Below are positions 9,001-17,950 of a stretch of 64,000 nucleotides of DNA, piece by piece (positions within the stretch are counted from its first letter, which is position 1; every line of letters begins with the position of its first letter). The notes under the pieces were generated by a model. It was not told where the DNA came from, made no database searches, and worked only from the letters and a program-made list of their open reading frames with translations. The stretch comes from Lysinibacillus sp. FSL K6-0232 (GTDB lineage: Bacteria; Bacillota; Bacilli; Bacillales_A; Planococcaceae): assembly GCF_038008325.1 (NCBI RefSeq), contig NZ_JBBOYW010000001.1:672001-736000 (forward strand). Reading direction: 5' to 3'. Position numbers and translations under genes: made by a program.

Positions 9001-9864
9001 TTACGTAGTTGTGTTTTTCAAATTTTTAAGGTCCCTACTGAATTTTTGAATAGCTTTATCATTAGCGTTTAATAGCATTAAAATTAGTTCTTTATTGTCG
9101 TCACTGCATGGTAGAAACTTTAGACTATGCTGTATAACCTCTAATACGATTCTACTCAAAGCATATAAATCAATTTCTTTTTCAGTAGATTTTTTTCCAG
9201 AACGACTTTGTATAGAGATGTTTTGAGAGCCATCCACATGGTAGTAACTAGCTACTTCTGACAGGTTTAAATGAACCTCATTAGAATATAATCCATATAG
9301 CTTTCCGTATTTTGGATTTAGCTTTTTTAAATATTTTATACAATCTGTAACCTTTTTACGTTTTACTTCTTCTTCATCTTTCGCCTGTAATAAAAAACAA
9401 GCCCAAGACAATTGCTCATATATAACTCGATAAATTGAGGATACCTCAATATAGTAACCAAACTTCAACATAATAACGGCACTTTCAAACGATGCAATAA
9501 GCCGTGAAAGACAGCCTAAAAATAAATAATGCCATGATGGTAGTTTGTCATTTTTGGTTAATGTCACAAAGGTTTTAATTGTTAACGTAACCATATCAAC
9601 ACACTTATCCTTGTTTAAATCCGTGTGAGGAATGCGACCCATATTTTGATAAGCATCTTTATCGAGAGAATTCAGAGCTTCTTCAAAAGGTATTTTTTGC
9701 GTATAAGAAAGAATTGCTGCTGCCATATGTATATGAAAGTCTACACTACTATCTGTAGGAAGGGCATACAGCATGCCATCTAAGGAATACGGCGTTATTT
9801 TAAATATTTGGTTATCTTTATCTAATGCTCTTTCGAAAAACTCTGCATTAAGTGATTGGACCAT
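9001..9864 (-). CDS. Hypothetical protein, helical, no recognised catalytic motif
   Basis: This is about 287 residues from the chosen ATG at 9864, which has GGAGG eight bases upstream. The frame also opens at ATG 9906, but that codon follows a terminator-like T-run with no ribosome binding site. The protein is soluble-looking and helical. A central segment (SFESAVIMLKFGYYIEVSSI, then YRVIYEQLSWACFLL) has an R..E pattern seen in some uncharacterised DUF5677-like proteins; this is only an impression. No signal peptide or membrane anchor is seen. It lies alone between the IS element and a glyoxalase remnant, in an accessory stretch. Confidence 0.6.
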   Translation of the reverse strand: MVQSLNAEFFERALDKDNQIFKITPYSLDGMLYALPTDSSVDFHIHMAAAILSYTQKIPFEEALNSLDKDAYQNMGRIPHTDLNKDKCVDMVTLTIKTFVTLTKNDKLPSWHYLFLGCLSRLIASFESAVIMLKFGYYIEVSSIYRVIYEQLSWACFLLQAKDEEEVKRKKVTDCIKYLKKLNPKYGKLYGLYSNEVHLNLSEVASYYHVDGSQNISIQSRSGKKSTEKEIDLYALSRIVLEVIQHSLKFLPCSDDNKELILMLLNANDKAIQKFSRDLKNLKNTTT

Positions 9865-9907
9865 AACGTGTTCCTCCATTCGTTTAAAGTGATCATATTT
9901 ATTCATG

Positions 9908-9950
9908 AAAAAAGCGAAAACATTTCTACCATAATAAACGTGCTCGCTTT
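9908..9950 (-). terminator. Terminator-like hairpin after the glyoxalase remnant
   Basis: On the minus strand AAAGCGA pairs with TCGCTTT, followed by a T-run. The sequence shares AAAAAAGCGAAAAC with the terminators at 10723-10760 and 35928-35970. It lies directly upstream of the gene ending at 9001, so it falls in that gene's 5' region. Confidence 0.5.
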
Positions 9951-9963
9951 GGGTTATTTACTA

Positions 9964-10108
9964 CTAATGTTGATACCCTTCATTTGCTAACATCTGTACA
10001 CGTTCTTCAAAGCTCATGACTCTATGTAGCTCGTGTAGCATCTAAAGGTAGCCGAATTCATCGCTAAATATAGCATTGGCTATGCCGAAATCAGGCGTTT
10101 TTGTGACG
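9964..10108 (-). pseudogene. Remnant of a duplicated glyoxalase/VOC-family gene (C-terminal part)
   Basis: About 47 codons match the 3' end of the glyoxalase gene at 10765-11202 closely, for example KTPDFGIANAIFSDEFGYL, then MLHELHRVMSFEERVQ. The tryptophan codon in FGYLWMLHEL has become TAG (10042-10044 on the plus strand). Similarity stops abruptly near 10108, just before the stop of the next gene. It is a partial duplication with a nonsense mutation and is not expected to make a functional protein. Confidence 0.8.
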
Positions 10109-10115
10109 GAATGGA

Positions 10116-10478
10116 TTAGCCCTTTTCCTTTAGGTTTTTCCCATCTGCAAATTTCCACTCTAGATAGCCATTAGGATAAGGAGGACCATCTAAACCTAGT
10201 GAAAAGGCAACTGTACCACTAGGCGTTCCAAAAAGAGGCTGCTTTACGATATAGCCGTTAGCTATTTCTTCAAGGCAACCTAGCCTTGCAAGCTCTTTAA
10301 GATTTTTTATCATCCATAAATCTTCCATTTGATTTTTTGATAGGATAGAGTCAGGTAAAATTGTTATTCTTTGATAGCGTGTAGCATCTTTATCATAGTA
10401 TCCTTTTACTTTGCCATTATTTAAAAATACGTTTGGTTCTTTTGATGGTACATCCGCTGGCTTTACTGCTAAGCGCAT
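10116..10478 (-). CDS. Hypothetical protein, 120 residues
   Basis: An ATG start follows GGAGGTG with good spacing, so this is very likely translated. The protein has no signal peptide, membrane segment or motif that I recognise. Notable stretches are LPDSILSKNQMEDLWMIKNL and VKQPLFGTPSGTVAFSLGL, followed by GPPYPNGYLEWK. The many conserved-looking Gly, Pro and Trp residues suggest a compact folded domain. It sits between an intact glyoxalase gene upstream and its truncated copy downstream, all on the minus strand. Function unknown. Confidence 0.65.
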   Translation of the reverse strand: MRLAVKPADVPSKEPNVFLNNGKVKGYYDKDATRYQRITILPDSILSKNQMEDLWMIKNLKELARLGCLEEIANGYIVKQPLFGTPSGTVAFSLGLDGPPYPNGYLEWKFADGKNLKEKG

Positions 10479-10722
10479 ACTAACACCTCCGATTGTTTTA
10501 CTTGTCTTAGAAGCATTTCACTTTTATTGGAATATCTATCGTTGTTCTGCTGATCATCTGAATAAAGCATCTTGATATGTAAAATTTATATGAATATGTG
10601 CCTCCTTATCTATAATTTACCAAAATAAGTGAAATTATAAAATGAATTTTTATCTACTTGATTTTTAGATACTCTCAAATGATTGTATTGAATAGGTGAA
10701 GTATTCAATGGAAATACATACA

Positions 10723-10760
10723 AAAAAGCGAAAACCCCAAAAAAGGAGTTTTCGCTTTCT
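10723..10760 (-). terminator. Terminator downstream of the glyoxalase gene
   Basis: The arms AAAGCGAAAACCCC (10725-10738) and GGAGTTTTCGCTTT (10745-10758) pair with one mismatch. On the minus strand the hairpin is followed by a T-run. It lies just past the stop of the gene at 10765-11202. Confidence 0.75.
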
Positions 10761-10764
10761 ATTT

Positions 10765-11202
10765 TTAATGTTGATTTCCTTCGTCTGCTAAAATTTGTAC
10801 GCGCTCTTCAAAGCTCACGACTCTATGTAGCTCGTGTAGCATCCAAAGGTAGCCAAATTCATCGCTAAACATAGCGTTGGATATGCCGAAATCAGGCATT
10901 TTTGTGACAGGCTGAACTTCTTTGCAGCCTGCATTTATTGCTTTTTCATATGTTTCAGCGATATTTGGTACTAAAATATTAAACCAAATTGGCTTTGGAT
11001 CATCTGGCTTCGGAGCAATCATTTGGTATTCAGGATTTTCATCTAACATATGGAATCGTACGTCGTATAGCTTAAATATTACTTCATTCTTTCCAGGTGA
11101 AAAATCTGTTACCTCGACACGTTCAATATCAAAAATTTTCTCATATAGTGCTAATGCCTTTAAACTATCTGTGACAACCATATCAATTTCAACGCCAACC
11201 AT
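10765..11202 (-). CDS. Glyoxalase/bleomycin resistance (VOC) family protein
   Basis: About 145 residues form two beta-alpha-beta-beta-beta units of the vicinal oxygen chelate fold. Recognisable parts are VEIDMVVTDSLKALALYEKI, FHMLDENPEY, WFNILVPNIAETYEKAINAG and FSDEFGYLWMLHE. The pattern is closest to PhnB-like VOC proteins; the substrate is not predictable. The start is ATG at 11202, eight bases after AAGGAG; an upstream GTG at 11211 would overlap that ribosome binding site. The C-terminal third is duplicated as the pseudogene at 9964-10108. A divergent promoter region separates it from the HipA-like gene. Confidence 0.85.
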   Translation of the reverse strand: MVGVEIDMVVTDSLKALALYEKIFDIERVEVTDFSPGKNEVIFKLYDVRFHMLDENPEYQMIAPKPDDPKPIWFNILVPNIAETYEKAINAGCKEVQPVTKMPDFGISNAMFSDEFGYLWMLHELHRVVSFEERVQILADEGNQH

Positions 11203-11420
11203 CTTTAACACTCCTTCTAGAAAAAATTATATTGCTATCGTTAGCGTAACACATTTTTTATTGTTTATGCAGTGAAACGAGGATTTTATTGTTGTTATTC
11301 TACATGGAAACAATCAGTAAGATGTTGTATTAAGTTGGTTCATATGTGCCAAATGACAAATGTGTACATATTCTATATACTTATAGATAATAATAATTTT
11401 AGTTGAAGGAGCGATAATAA

Positions 11421-12275
11421 ATGATTGATACTTCGCTCTGGAAACGAGATGAAAAAAGCCAAGCTTCAGGAACCCGAACAAAGTTTTGGCTACTCGAACC
11501 AGAAGCTGATCAACAAAATATTACAAAGTACCTTTTTAAAGTGCCTACCCAAGGAACTGGCGGTCACTGGGCTGAATTTGTTGCAAGTAAAATTGGTGCC
11601 CAGTTGGGGTTTAATACTGCTGAGGTAGAATTGGCAATGCATAAAGGTGTTATAGGTACAATTTCTAAAAATTTTCGAATGAGGACAGAGGAATTATATG
11701 AAGGTGGTGACTTATTCCTAGCACAGTTTGAGAATTTTCAAAGACATTCTTTAATTGACTATGAATTACCCCATATTATAGAGCTTCTTGGTGCATATGA
11801 TTTAGAGAAAAGTTTTGTTGATATTCCAATTTTTGATGCGTTGATTGCTAATAATGATCGGCACTGTGATAATTGGGGGCTTTTAAGCAGTTCTAAAGGG
11901 TATCGCTTAGCTCCTATTTATGATAATGGCTCCTCTCTAGGATTTAATGAAGTTACTGAAAAAAAACAAAAGATGCTGACAGATGTTTATATGCTTGCTG
12001 GTTTTTGTAATAGGGGTAGACCAAGTATCGGGTTACCTAATAGAAAACGACCTAAGCATTTTGAATTACTATCGTTTCTTCATACATGTTTACCCTTAGA
12101 ATTGGAAATGGCCATAGCAAAGATCCGTAAATTGAACGAAGAGATGATAGCTACAATTGTTCATAATATACCTGTTGACTTAATGAGTGATTTAGATAAA
12201 GAATGGGTTATTCGTCTTTTAATGTATCGGAAAGAGTGGATAATTAATTGGTATGAAGGGAGTGAAAAAGTATGA
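11421..12275 (+). CDS. HipA-like serine/threonine kinase core, stand-alone
   Basis: The 284-residue protein has HipA kinase landmarks. They are a Gly/Ser/Arg-rich loop (SGTRTKFW, residues 16-23), a likely ATP-binding Lys40 in YLFKVP, the catalytic loop ALIANNDRHCDNWGLL with Asp146 and Asn151, and the metal-binding APIYDNGSS with Asp168. It lacks the N-terminal HipA subdomain, which appears to be in the next gene. The start ATG has AAGGAG upstream. It overlaps the following HIRAN gene by 4 bases, so the two are coupled. No HipB-like helix-turn-helix antitoxin gene is adjacent. HipA kinases phosphorylate proteins such as aminoacyl-tRNA synthetases; the target here is unknown. Confidence 0.85.
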   Translation: MIDTSLWKRDEKSQASGTRTKFWLLEPEADQQNITKYLFKVPTQGTGGHWAEFVASKIGAQLGFNTAEVELAMHKGVIGTISKNFRMRTEELYEGGDLFLAQFENFQRHSLIDYELPHIIELLGAYDLEKSFVDIPIFDALIANNDRHCDNWGLLSSSKGYRLAPIYDNGSSLGFNEVTEKKQKMLTDVYMLAGFCNRGRPSIGLPNRKRPKHFELLSFLHTCLPLELEMAIAKIRKLNEEMIATIVHNIPVDLMSDLDKEWVIRLLMYRKEWIINWYEGSEKV

Positions 12276-13027
12276 GAAAGAGACCGTTTGAGCTATGGTT
12301 AATTTGGCAAAATAATGAAACTCGTCAACGCTATCACGTGGGTAGGCTATTTCATGAAGATGGTGTGTATATTTTTTCCTATGAAAAACATGGCTATAGA
12401 AGAAAGTTAGACGAAGCTATGGACAATGGCTATCGACCTCATTTGGCATTCCCAAATACGGATAAGGTTTATACCTCTCATACATTATTTGGACCGTTTG
12501 CGCGCCGATTACCAGATTTTCGGAGACCTGATTATACTTCAGTACTTCAGGAGTTAGGGCTTTCAGCAGAATGCAGTGAAATGGATGTCTTGCGAGCTAC
12601 AGGCGGTATTTTGGCAACAGACTCTTATGAATTTGTTTCACCAATCATTGTCGAAAATAATGTCTTTGCTTTTGATTTCTTTATTGCAGGCTGGCGTTAT
12701 TATGATGGCGAGCAGGTAATGAATCAACTACGAGCGGGAGATATCGTCGAACTTGTAGTAGATCCTGAAAATAAGCAGGATCATAAAGCTGTTATTGTAA
12801 TGTCGATAAATGGAAATAAACTAGGTTTCATTCCTGCCTTTTATAGCGGCTGGATGCATGAAGTGATTGGAAAGAACTGTAGCTACCAAGCGAAAATTGA
12901 AGCTATTCATCCTCAGGCAGCCCCACATCGTAAAGTGAATATTTCAATTTTAGGTGAAGTAAATCAATCCGTTAATATTCAAAAAGTATTGAATGACAAG
13001 GACGAATTACGAGTAGTGATGTGTTAA
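12272..13027 (+). CDS. HIRAN-domain protein with a HipA N-terminal-like region
   Basis: This is a 251-residue protein. Residues 5-115 resemble the N-terminal HipA subdomain (GRLFHEDGVYIFSYE; LFGPFARRLPDFRRPDY). Residues 134-228 look like a HIRAN domain: FFIAGWRYYDGE, LRAGDIVELVVDPENKQD, GNKLGFIPAFYSG. HIRAN domains in helicases such as HLTF bind 3' DNA ends. It is translationally coupled to the HipA-like kinase upstream through ATGA. The pair thus looks like one functional unit in which the kinase core and the N-subdomain plus HIRAN are separate chains. It is followed by a strong terminator. Its role is not established. Confidence 0.8.
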   Translation: MRKRPFELWLIWQNNETRQRYHVGRLFHEDGVYIFSYEKHGYRRKLDEAMDNGYRPHLAFPNTDKVYTSHTLFGPFARRLPDFRRPDYTSVLQELGLSAECSEMDVLRATGGILATDSYEFVSPIIVENNVFAFDFFIAGWRYYDGEQVMNQLRAGDIVELVVDPENKQDHKAVIVMSINGNKLGFIPAFYSGWMHEVIGKNCSYQAKIEAIHPQAAPHRKVNISILGEVNQSVNIQKVLNDKDELRVVMC

Positions 13028-13060
13028 ATAGTCATAACTAAATCTTTATAATAATTTATA

Positions 13061-13103
13061 CAAAAGCTGATTTGTACTTTTTTAGTACAAATCAGCTTTT
13101 TTC
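13061..13103 (+). terminator. Strong terminator of the HipA-HIRAN operon
   Basis: The perfect 16-base arms AAAAGCTGATTTGTAC (13061-13076) and GTACAAATCAGCTTTT (13085-13100) flank a T-rich loop, and a T-run follows. Confidence 0.9.
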
Positions 13104-13428
13104 GTTGGATGAAAAATAAAGGTTACAAAGGAATATTAATCATTAAAGAATTTAAAAACATGTAACTTTTTAGGTTGATTATCAGTCTACTTTTAAGAGA
13201 ATAGTCGGCTATACTAGTAAAACATTCACTCATATATAGAGCTTAATAAGTTTGGTAGAAAATGTTCATGCAATGCTAGAAAACTTTTTGTACTAACTAA
13301 AGCTTTTGAAGGAGAGAAGTTAGCACTCTAGTACCGAATTCTATTCTTTTCGGCAAAATCCCACATTTTAGGTTTTTTTCGTGTTAAGATGATAAAGACT
13401 ATTTGAATGTGAAAAAAAGGAGATTAGA
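13104..13428 (+). other. Intergenic region with a possible promoter for the secreted-protein genes
   Basis: About 325 bases contain no supportable gene. A possible extended -10 element TGTTAAGAT is at 13382-13390, about 38 bases before the ATG, and the ribosome binding site AAAAGGAG precedes the start. Nothing else was recognised. Confidence 0.4.
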
Positions 13429-15333
13429 ATGTTTAAGAAACTAAAGACTACATGTATTGTAACAGCAGTTGCTTTGGCTACAATTTTGCCAGGACAAGCG
13501 TCTGCATCAGCTTCTGGTAGCAAGGGGATTCAAATAAAAAATAATGTATCAATTACGGTGAATGGAGAAACGCTTAATGTCTATGATCCTATCTTAAACA
13601 AGTCAGATTTTTTACTATTACCAATGCGTGCATTATATGAAGCAGTTGGTGCGAGTGTATCTTGGGATAAGGAAACGTTGACAGCATCAGCTTATCGTAA
13701 TGGTAAAACTGTTGATTTAACAATTGATTCAATGAAGGCTCTAGTGGATGGTCAAGAAATTGGTATGGATGTTGCACCGTTTATGTATAAAGACCGTACA
13801 TATATGCCATTGCGTTTTGTGAGTGAAAACTTTGATGGTATTGTTAATTGGGACGAGGCTACTCAATCGGTAGATATTACATTATCAGATGATCAGCCAG
13901 TAGAACAGCCACAACGACCACAGGAAGACCCGTATATCTTACATATCAATAATAAACGTATTGTCATGAAAGATTCGATTGTTACAAAGGAAGGCAGAAC
14001 TTACTTACCTGCAAGCTATATCCATGATTATTTAGATGGCTCCACTGGTACATGGCTGCCTGATGGTTCCTACGAATTACAGATTGGCGGCACGAGCTTT
14101 ATTTTCACAGATAATAGCAATCAGGCATTGATTAACAATGAAGCTGTCACAATGGCAGAAAAGCCATTTATTCAAAAAGGAAAAATGTATGTGCCTGCTA
14201 AGTTTCTTGTGGATGCATTAGGTGGAAATTTACGCTATATCACAGAAAAAAAAGAAATGTATATTTATGTTTATAGCTATATGTACACAAGTCCGTTCCT
14301 TGAAAAATCATATGGCTCAACATCATTCCCAACAGCTGTTCCATCAGCACAAATAGAAGGGGATCGCGATTTACTAATTAGTGATAATCCTGAAACATTA
14401 AAGCGTAAGTTTGTACCATTAAACAATGCAACGCTTGCACAATATGAAGTAAAATCGACATCTACAACGAATAAGCACCGTATCTTTGGCTGGCATTATA
14501 ATCAGCTTGGAACAGATGTAAAATTAGGCATCACTGTTCAAAATACATCGAGTGCAGATAGTATTCGCATCGAGGACTCAAGAGGTACTAGTCAAAAAAC
14601 GGGCAATAGCTGGGTAGGGCATGATATTGGCTTAACAATTGCTGATGTAGTATTAAATGATAGATTAACTAAGTCAGAGAGTAGCGGTATCGTTATTGCA
14701 CCAGGGGAAACAAAGGTTATTGAAACATATGATTTACATTTGGATTATATTATCGGCTTTATCCATGATTTAGATATTCAATCGGTAAACGGTGGCAAGC
14801 CAGAATATACAATTCGTACTGTACTAACAAAGGATAATAGCGATCTAGCAAGCATTAAAACAGAGCAGGTTGCGATTGATGAATATGCGAAGCATCCACG
14901 AGGTGTATGGCCAAGCGCTGCAATTAAGGCTGAGCTACCAGCTTATACAGTGGATTCGCCAGAGGTAGGCTACAATATTTCAAATGGTAGTACAGACCAT
15001 TTACAAACAGCCGAAAACTCAAAGTCAACAGTAAATGGAGCAGTAGGGAATCCAGGCCACTTTGGTGTGAACTATAAGGTTGATATTCCTATTGACAATC
15101 CAACAGGCACTAACAAAACGATTAAATTAAAGCTAGCTGGTCGAGGCGGCTTATATAGTGGTGCTATTAAGGTAAACGGTGAAGTATATTTAGTGCCTTC
15201 TTTACGAGTAGGGGCTGAATATGTAGAGCTACCTGATATTAAGGTGAATGGCACAAAAGATAAGATTGAATTAGAAATCATGCATGCTGGTGGCGTTAAT
15301 CTTCCAGTAGCAATCTATGTAGAAACAAAATAA
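13429..15333 (+). CDS. Secreted protein with two copper amine oxidase N-terminal-like domains
   Basis: The 634-residue protein begins with a signal peptide (KKLKTTCIVTAVALATILPG, cleavage near ASA). Residues about 35-150 and 180-285 each match the 'copper amine oxidase N-terminal' beta fold common in Gram-positive secreted proteins, for example LLPMRALYEAVGASVSWD and YMPLRFVSENFDG. Copper-oxidase catalytic domains are absent. The remaining 340 residues are unrecognised, beta-rich and Thr/Asn-rich. There is no SLH, LPXTG or lipobox anchor. A 34-base hairpin and 68 bases separate it from the phosphodiester glycosidase gene, so the two may be co-expressed in wall or matrix metabolism. Confidence 0.85.
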   Translation: MFKKLKTTCIVTAVALATILPGQASASASGSKGIQIKNNVSITVNGETLNVYDPILNKSDFLLLPMRALYEAVGASVSWDKETLTASAYRNGKTVDLTIDSMKALVDGQEIGMDVAPFMYKDRTYMPLRFVSENFDGIVNWDEATQSVDITLSDDQPVEQPQRPQEDPYILHINNKRIVMKDSIVTKEGRTYLPASYIHDYLDGSTGTWLPDGSYELQIGGTSFIFTDNSNQALINNEAVTMAEKPFIQKGKMYVPAKFLVDALGGNLRYITEKKEMYIYVYSYMYTSPFLEKSYGSTSFPTAVPSAQIEGDRDLLISDNPETLKRKFVPLNNATLAQYEVKSTSTTNKHRIFGWHYNQLGTDVKLGITVQNTSSADSIRIEDSRGTSQKTGNSWVGHDIGLTIADVVLNDRLTKSESSGIVIAPGETKVIETYDLHLDYIIGFIHDLDIQSVNGGKPEYTIRTVLTKDNSDLASIKTEQVAIDEYAKHPRGVWPSAAIKAELPAYTVDSPEVGYNISNGSTDHLQTAENSKSTVNGAVGNPGHFGVNYKVDIPIDNPTGTNKTIKLKLAGRGGLYSGAIKVNGEVYLVPSLRVGAEYVELPDIKVNGTKDKIELEIMHAGGVNLPVAIYVETK

Positions 15334-15340
15334 TAAAGCA

Positions 15341-15375
15341 CTTGGCACGCGTCATAGCTATGATGTCGTGCCAAG
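15341..15375 (+). other. Intergenic hairpin without T-run
   Basis: CTTGGCACG (15341-15349) pairs with CGTGCCAAG (15367-15375) around an inner CATAGCTATG palindrome. No T-tract follows, so it is more likely an mRNA processing or stability element, or a weak attenuator, between the two secreted-protein genes. Confidence 0.5.
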
Positions 15376-15401
15376 CTTTGAATTAATATGGAGTGAAAAA
15401 A

Positions 15402-17894
15402 TTGGCAAGAAAACTAGTAATGATTGTTGTCGTCATGTTTGTTTTGATGCTAGCAGTTAGCCCTATGAATGGACAGGCAGCCACTTTAGGTAATAAAGTC
15501 AGCGAAGTGAAAAAAGAAGTATCGCCACAGGTCACACATATACAGCAAAGCTATCAATCAGGTTCTACGCGTCAGTTTGTAAATGTTTTAGATGTAAACT
15601 TAAATAATACATATACAAAGCTAGAAATTGGTATGCCGAATCCTATTAATTCCTTAAAAACAACAACAGCAATGGCTAAGCAGAATACAACTGATGGTCA
15701 TCGTGTTGTTGGTGCTGTGAATGCTTCTTATTTTTTAGGCAATGGTATGCCTGCAAATCTATTAGCAGAAAACAATGAAATTATTAACTATGGTATTTTA
15801 GGAGATTCCTACGATAGCCCAACACAAAAGCCAGTTGCTTTTGGTCTATCTAAATCTGGAAAAGCAATAGCAGACTATTATTCTACACAATTATCTTTCC
15901 AAGTGAACGGTAAAAACTATCCTATTGATTTAATTAATAGTGAAAGAGGCACAAATAAAACAGTTTTATATACACCTGAAAAAAGAGCAACAGGTACAAA
16001 TAATTGGGGTATTGAAATTGTTGTAACAGGTGCAAGTCAAGATACAAGCTCGCTGCATTTCGGGGACCGTTTCTCAGGTATGGTTTCCCATATTACAGCC
16101 TATGGTGCTGAAGGAAATTCCACTGTACCAGCAGATGGCTTTGTTATTTCTGTGCAAAATAAGGAGCTAGCAGCAGAGCTAATAAGCAGTATATCAGCAG
16201 GTACAACTATTGATGTAAGCCTAACGATTGATCAAAAATGGATGGATGCGCAATTTATATTAGCAGCAGGCCCAATGCTTGTACGAAATGGCAAGGTGGA
16301 TATTTCAATGCCAACGAATTCAGGCTTTGCTTCAACACGCAGTCCGCGTACAGCAGTAGCGATTGATGCTACAGGTACAAAGGTATCCCTTGTTACAGTG
16401 GACGGTCGATTAAGTGGTCATAGTAATGGTGTAAACTTATCTGATCTAGCATCTCATTTAATTTCAATGGGGGCATCCTCAGCATTGAACTTAGATGGTG
16501 GTGGCTCAACAGCAATGGTTGTACGTAATCCAGGCGGCTATTTTGCAAATCTTGTTAATAAACCATCAGAGGGCAGTGAACGCCGAGTATCTGCTATTTT
16601 ACAGGTTGTGAATACAGCACCGCCAGGACAAGCTAAATCGATTACATTAAGCAGCGTGAATCAGGTGATGAAAGGTTCATCTGTAAATATGCAGGTAGCA
16701 AGTGCTTATGATCAATACTTGAATCCAATGACAATTAATCCAGCAAATATGACATGGACAGTTGAGGGCAATATTGGACAGATGAACGGTGCAACCTTTA
16801 CAGCTACACAAAAAGGTGAAGGAAAAATTATTGGTGAATATCAAGGCATCCGCACATCTGTACCTGTGAAAGTTGTAGATTTAGCTGAAAAGCCTATTTT
16901 ACTAGATAGCTTTGATAATGCTTCAGCTTGGACAGCAGAGATTGCAAAGGCAAAGGCATCTTTAGCCAGCTCCAAAGAATATGCTAGACAAGGCACTGCT
17001 AGTATGCAATTAAACTATGACTTTACCGTAGCAGGGGCAGGCACAAAAGCTGCCTATATGGTTGCCAAATCGCCAATCGCCATTTCAGGTCAGCCTAAAA
17101 ATATCGGTGTTTGGGTATTCGGTGATGGTGGCAAGCATTGGCTACGAGGTGTTGTCATCGATGGCACAGGAACAAAGCAAACAATTGATTTCACAAGTCA
17201 GGGCGGCTTAGACTGGCATGGCTGGAAATATGTAACGGCTGATATTCCAAGTAATTTACCACTGCCATTGAAATTTGATCGCCTATATGTAGCACAGCCA
17301 GATGCTTCTTTACAAAAGAACGGTCAGCTTTATTTTGACCAATTACAGGCTGTTTATAAGGATAATCACGAGGAATTAGTGTACACAGATGTGGCTAAGG
17401 GACATTGGGCATTTGCAGATGTTCAAAGCTTATATGATGAGGCATTAATTAAAGGTTATTCAAATGGTACATTTAAGCCAGAAGCATCTATTACACGTGC
17501 AGAGGCAGCAACGATTATTGCACGTGCGCTTAATTTGACAACAACAAAGAATTCAAGCTTTAAAGATGTAGGCAAGAGCCATTATGCATATAGTGCCATC
17601 GCAGCAGTTGAGCAGGCGGGCATTATTAAAGGGCAGGCAGCAGGGAAATTCAACCCGAATGGACAGCTATCACGTGCAGAAATGTCTGCAATTTTAGCAA
17701 GGGCCTACCAATTAACAGGCACAAGCCAAGTAAGCTTCAAAGATGTGAAGTCAACGCACTGGGCATACAGCAATATTCAAGCGCTTGTTGCAAATGATTT
17801 AACAAGCGGCTTCCCAGACAATACATTTAGACCAGACGCCCAAATTACCCGCGCCCAATTCGCAAGCTTCTTAAATAGATGCCTAACATTATAA
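15402..17894 (+). CDS. SLH-anchored phosphodiester glycosidase (NAGPA-domain) family protein
   Basis: This is about 830 residues. A signal peptide (KLVMIVVVMFVLMLAVSPM) ends near GQAA. Residues 60-410 hold an NAGPA-like domain: RVVGAVNASYFLGNGMPANL, RSPRTAVAIDATG and SALNLDGGGSTAMVV, the usual signature. A linker and a jelly-roll-like region (about 500-640) follow. Three SLH repeats finish the protein (YTDVAKGHWAFADVQSLYDE; SFKDVGKSHYAYSAIAAVE; SFKDVKSTHWAYSNIQALV). SLH domains bind secondary wall polymer. TTG at 15402 is preferred because GGAGTG lies upstream at proper spacing; GTG at 15393 is the alternative. The family cleaves sugar-phosphodiester bonds; the substrate here is unknown. Confidence 0.9.
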   Translation: MARKLVMIVVVMFVLMLAVSPMNGQAATLGNKVSEVKKEVSPQVTHIQQSYQSGSTRQFVNVLDVNLNNTYTKLEIGMPNPINSLKTTTAMAKQNTTDGHRVVGAVNASYFLGNGMPANLLAENNEIINYGILGDSYDSPTQKPVAFGLSKSGKAIADYYSTQLSFQVNGKNYPIDLINSERGTNKTVLYTPEKRATGTNNWGIEIVVTGASQDTSSLHFGDRFSGMVSHITAYGAEGNSTVPADGFVISVQNKELAAELISSISAGTTIDVSLTIDQKWMDAQFILAAGPMLVRNGKVDISMPTNSGFASTRSPRTAVAIDATGTKVSLVTVDGRLSGHSNGVNLSDLASHLISMGASSALNLDGGGSTAMVVRNPGGYFANLVNKPSEGSERRVSAILQVVNTAPPGQAKSITLSSVNQVMKGSSVNMQVASAYDQYLNPMTINPANMTWTVEGNIGQMNGATFTATQKGEGKIIGEYQGIRTSVPVKVVDLAEKPILLDSFDNASAWTAEIAKAKASLASSKEYARQGTASMQLNYDFTVAGAGTKAAYMVAKSPIAISGQPKNIGVWVFGDGGKHWLRGVVIDGTGTKQTIDFTSQGGLDWHGWKYVTADIPSNLPLPLKFDRLYVAQPDASLQKNGQLYFDQLQAVYKDNHEELVYTDVAKGHWAFADVQSLYDEALIKGYSNGTFKPEASITRAEAATIIARALNLTTTKNSSFKDVGKSHYAYSAIAAVEQAGIIKGQAAGKFNPNGQLSRAEMSAILARAYQLTGTSQVSFKDVKSTHWAYSNIQALVANDLTSGFPDNTFRPDAQITRAQFASFLNRCLTL

Positions 17895-17904
17895 TAACAC
17901 TAAC

Positions 17905-17932
17905 CCCCTGTAGACGAACTACAGGGGTTTTT
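17905..17932 (+). terminator. Terminator after the phosphodiester glycosidase gene
   Basis: CCCCTGTAG (17905-17913) pairs with CTACAGGGG (17919-17927), and TTTTT follows. Confidence 0.9.
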
Positions 17933-17950
17933 AGGTGAGTGATTAAGGAA

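Noticed and set aside
15072..15281. Minus-strand open frame in the copper amine oxidase N-domain gene
   Set aside because: Composition is a mirror of the plus-strand coding frame; no independent evidence.
13429..15333. True copper amine oxidase
   Set aside because: Only the N-terminal-type domains are visible; no topaquinone motif or catalytic domain.
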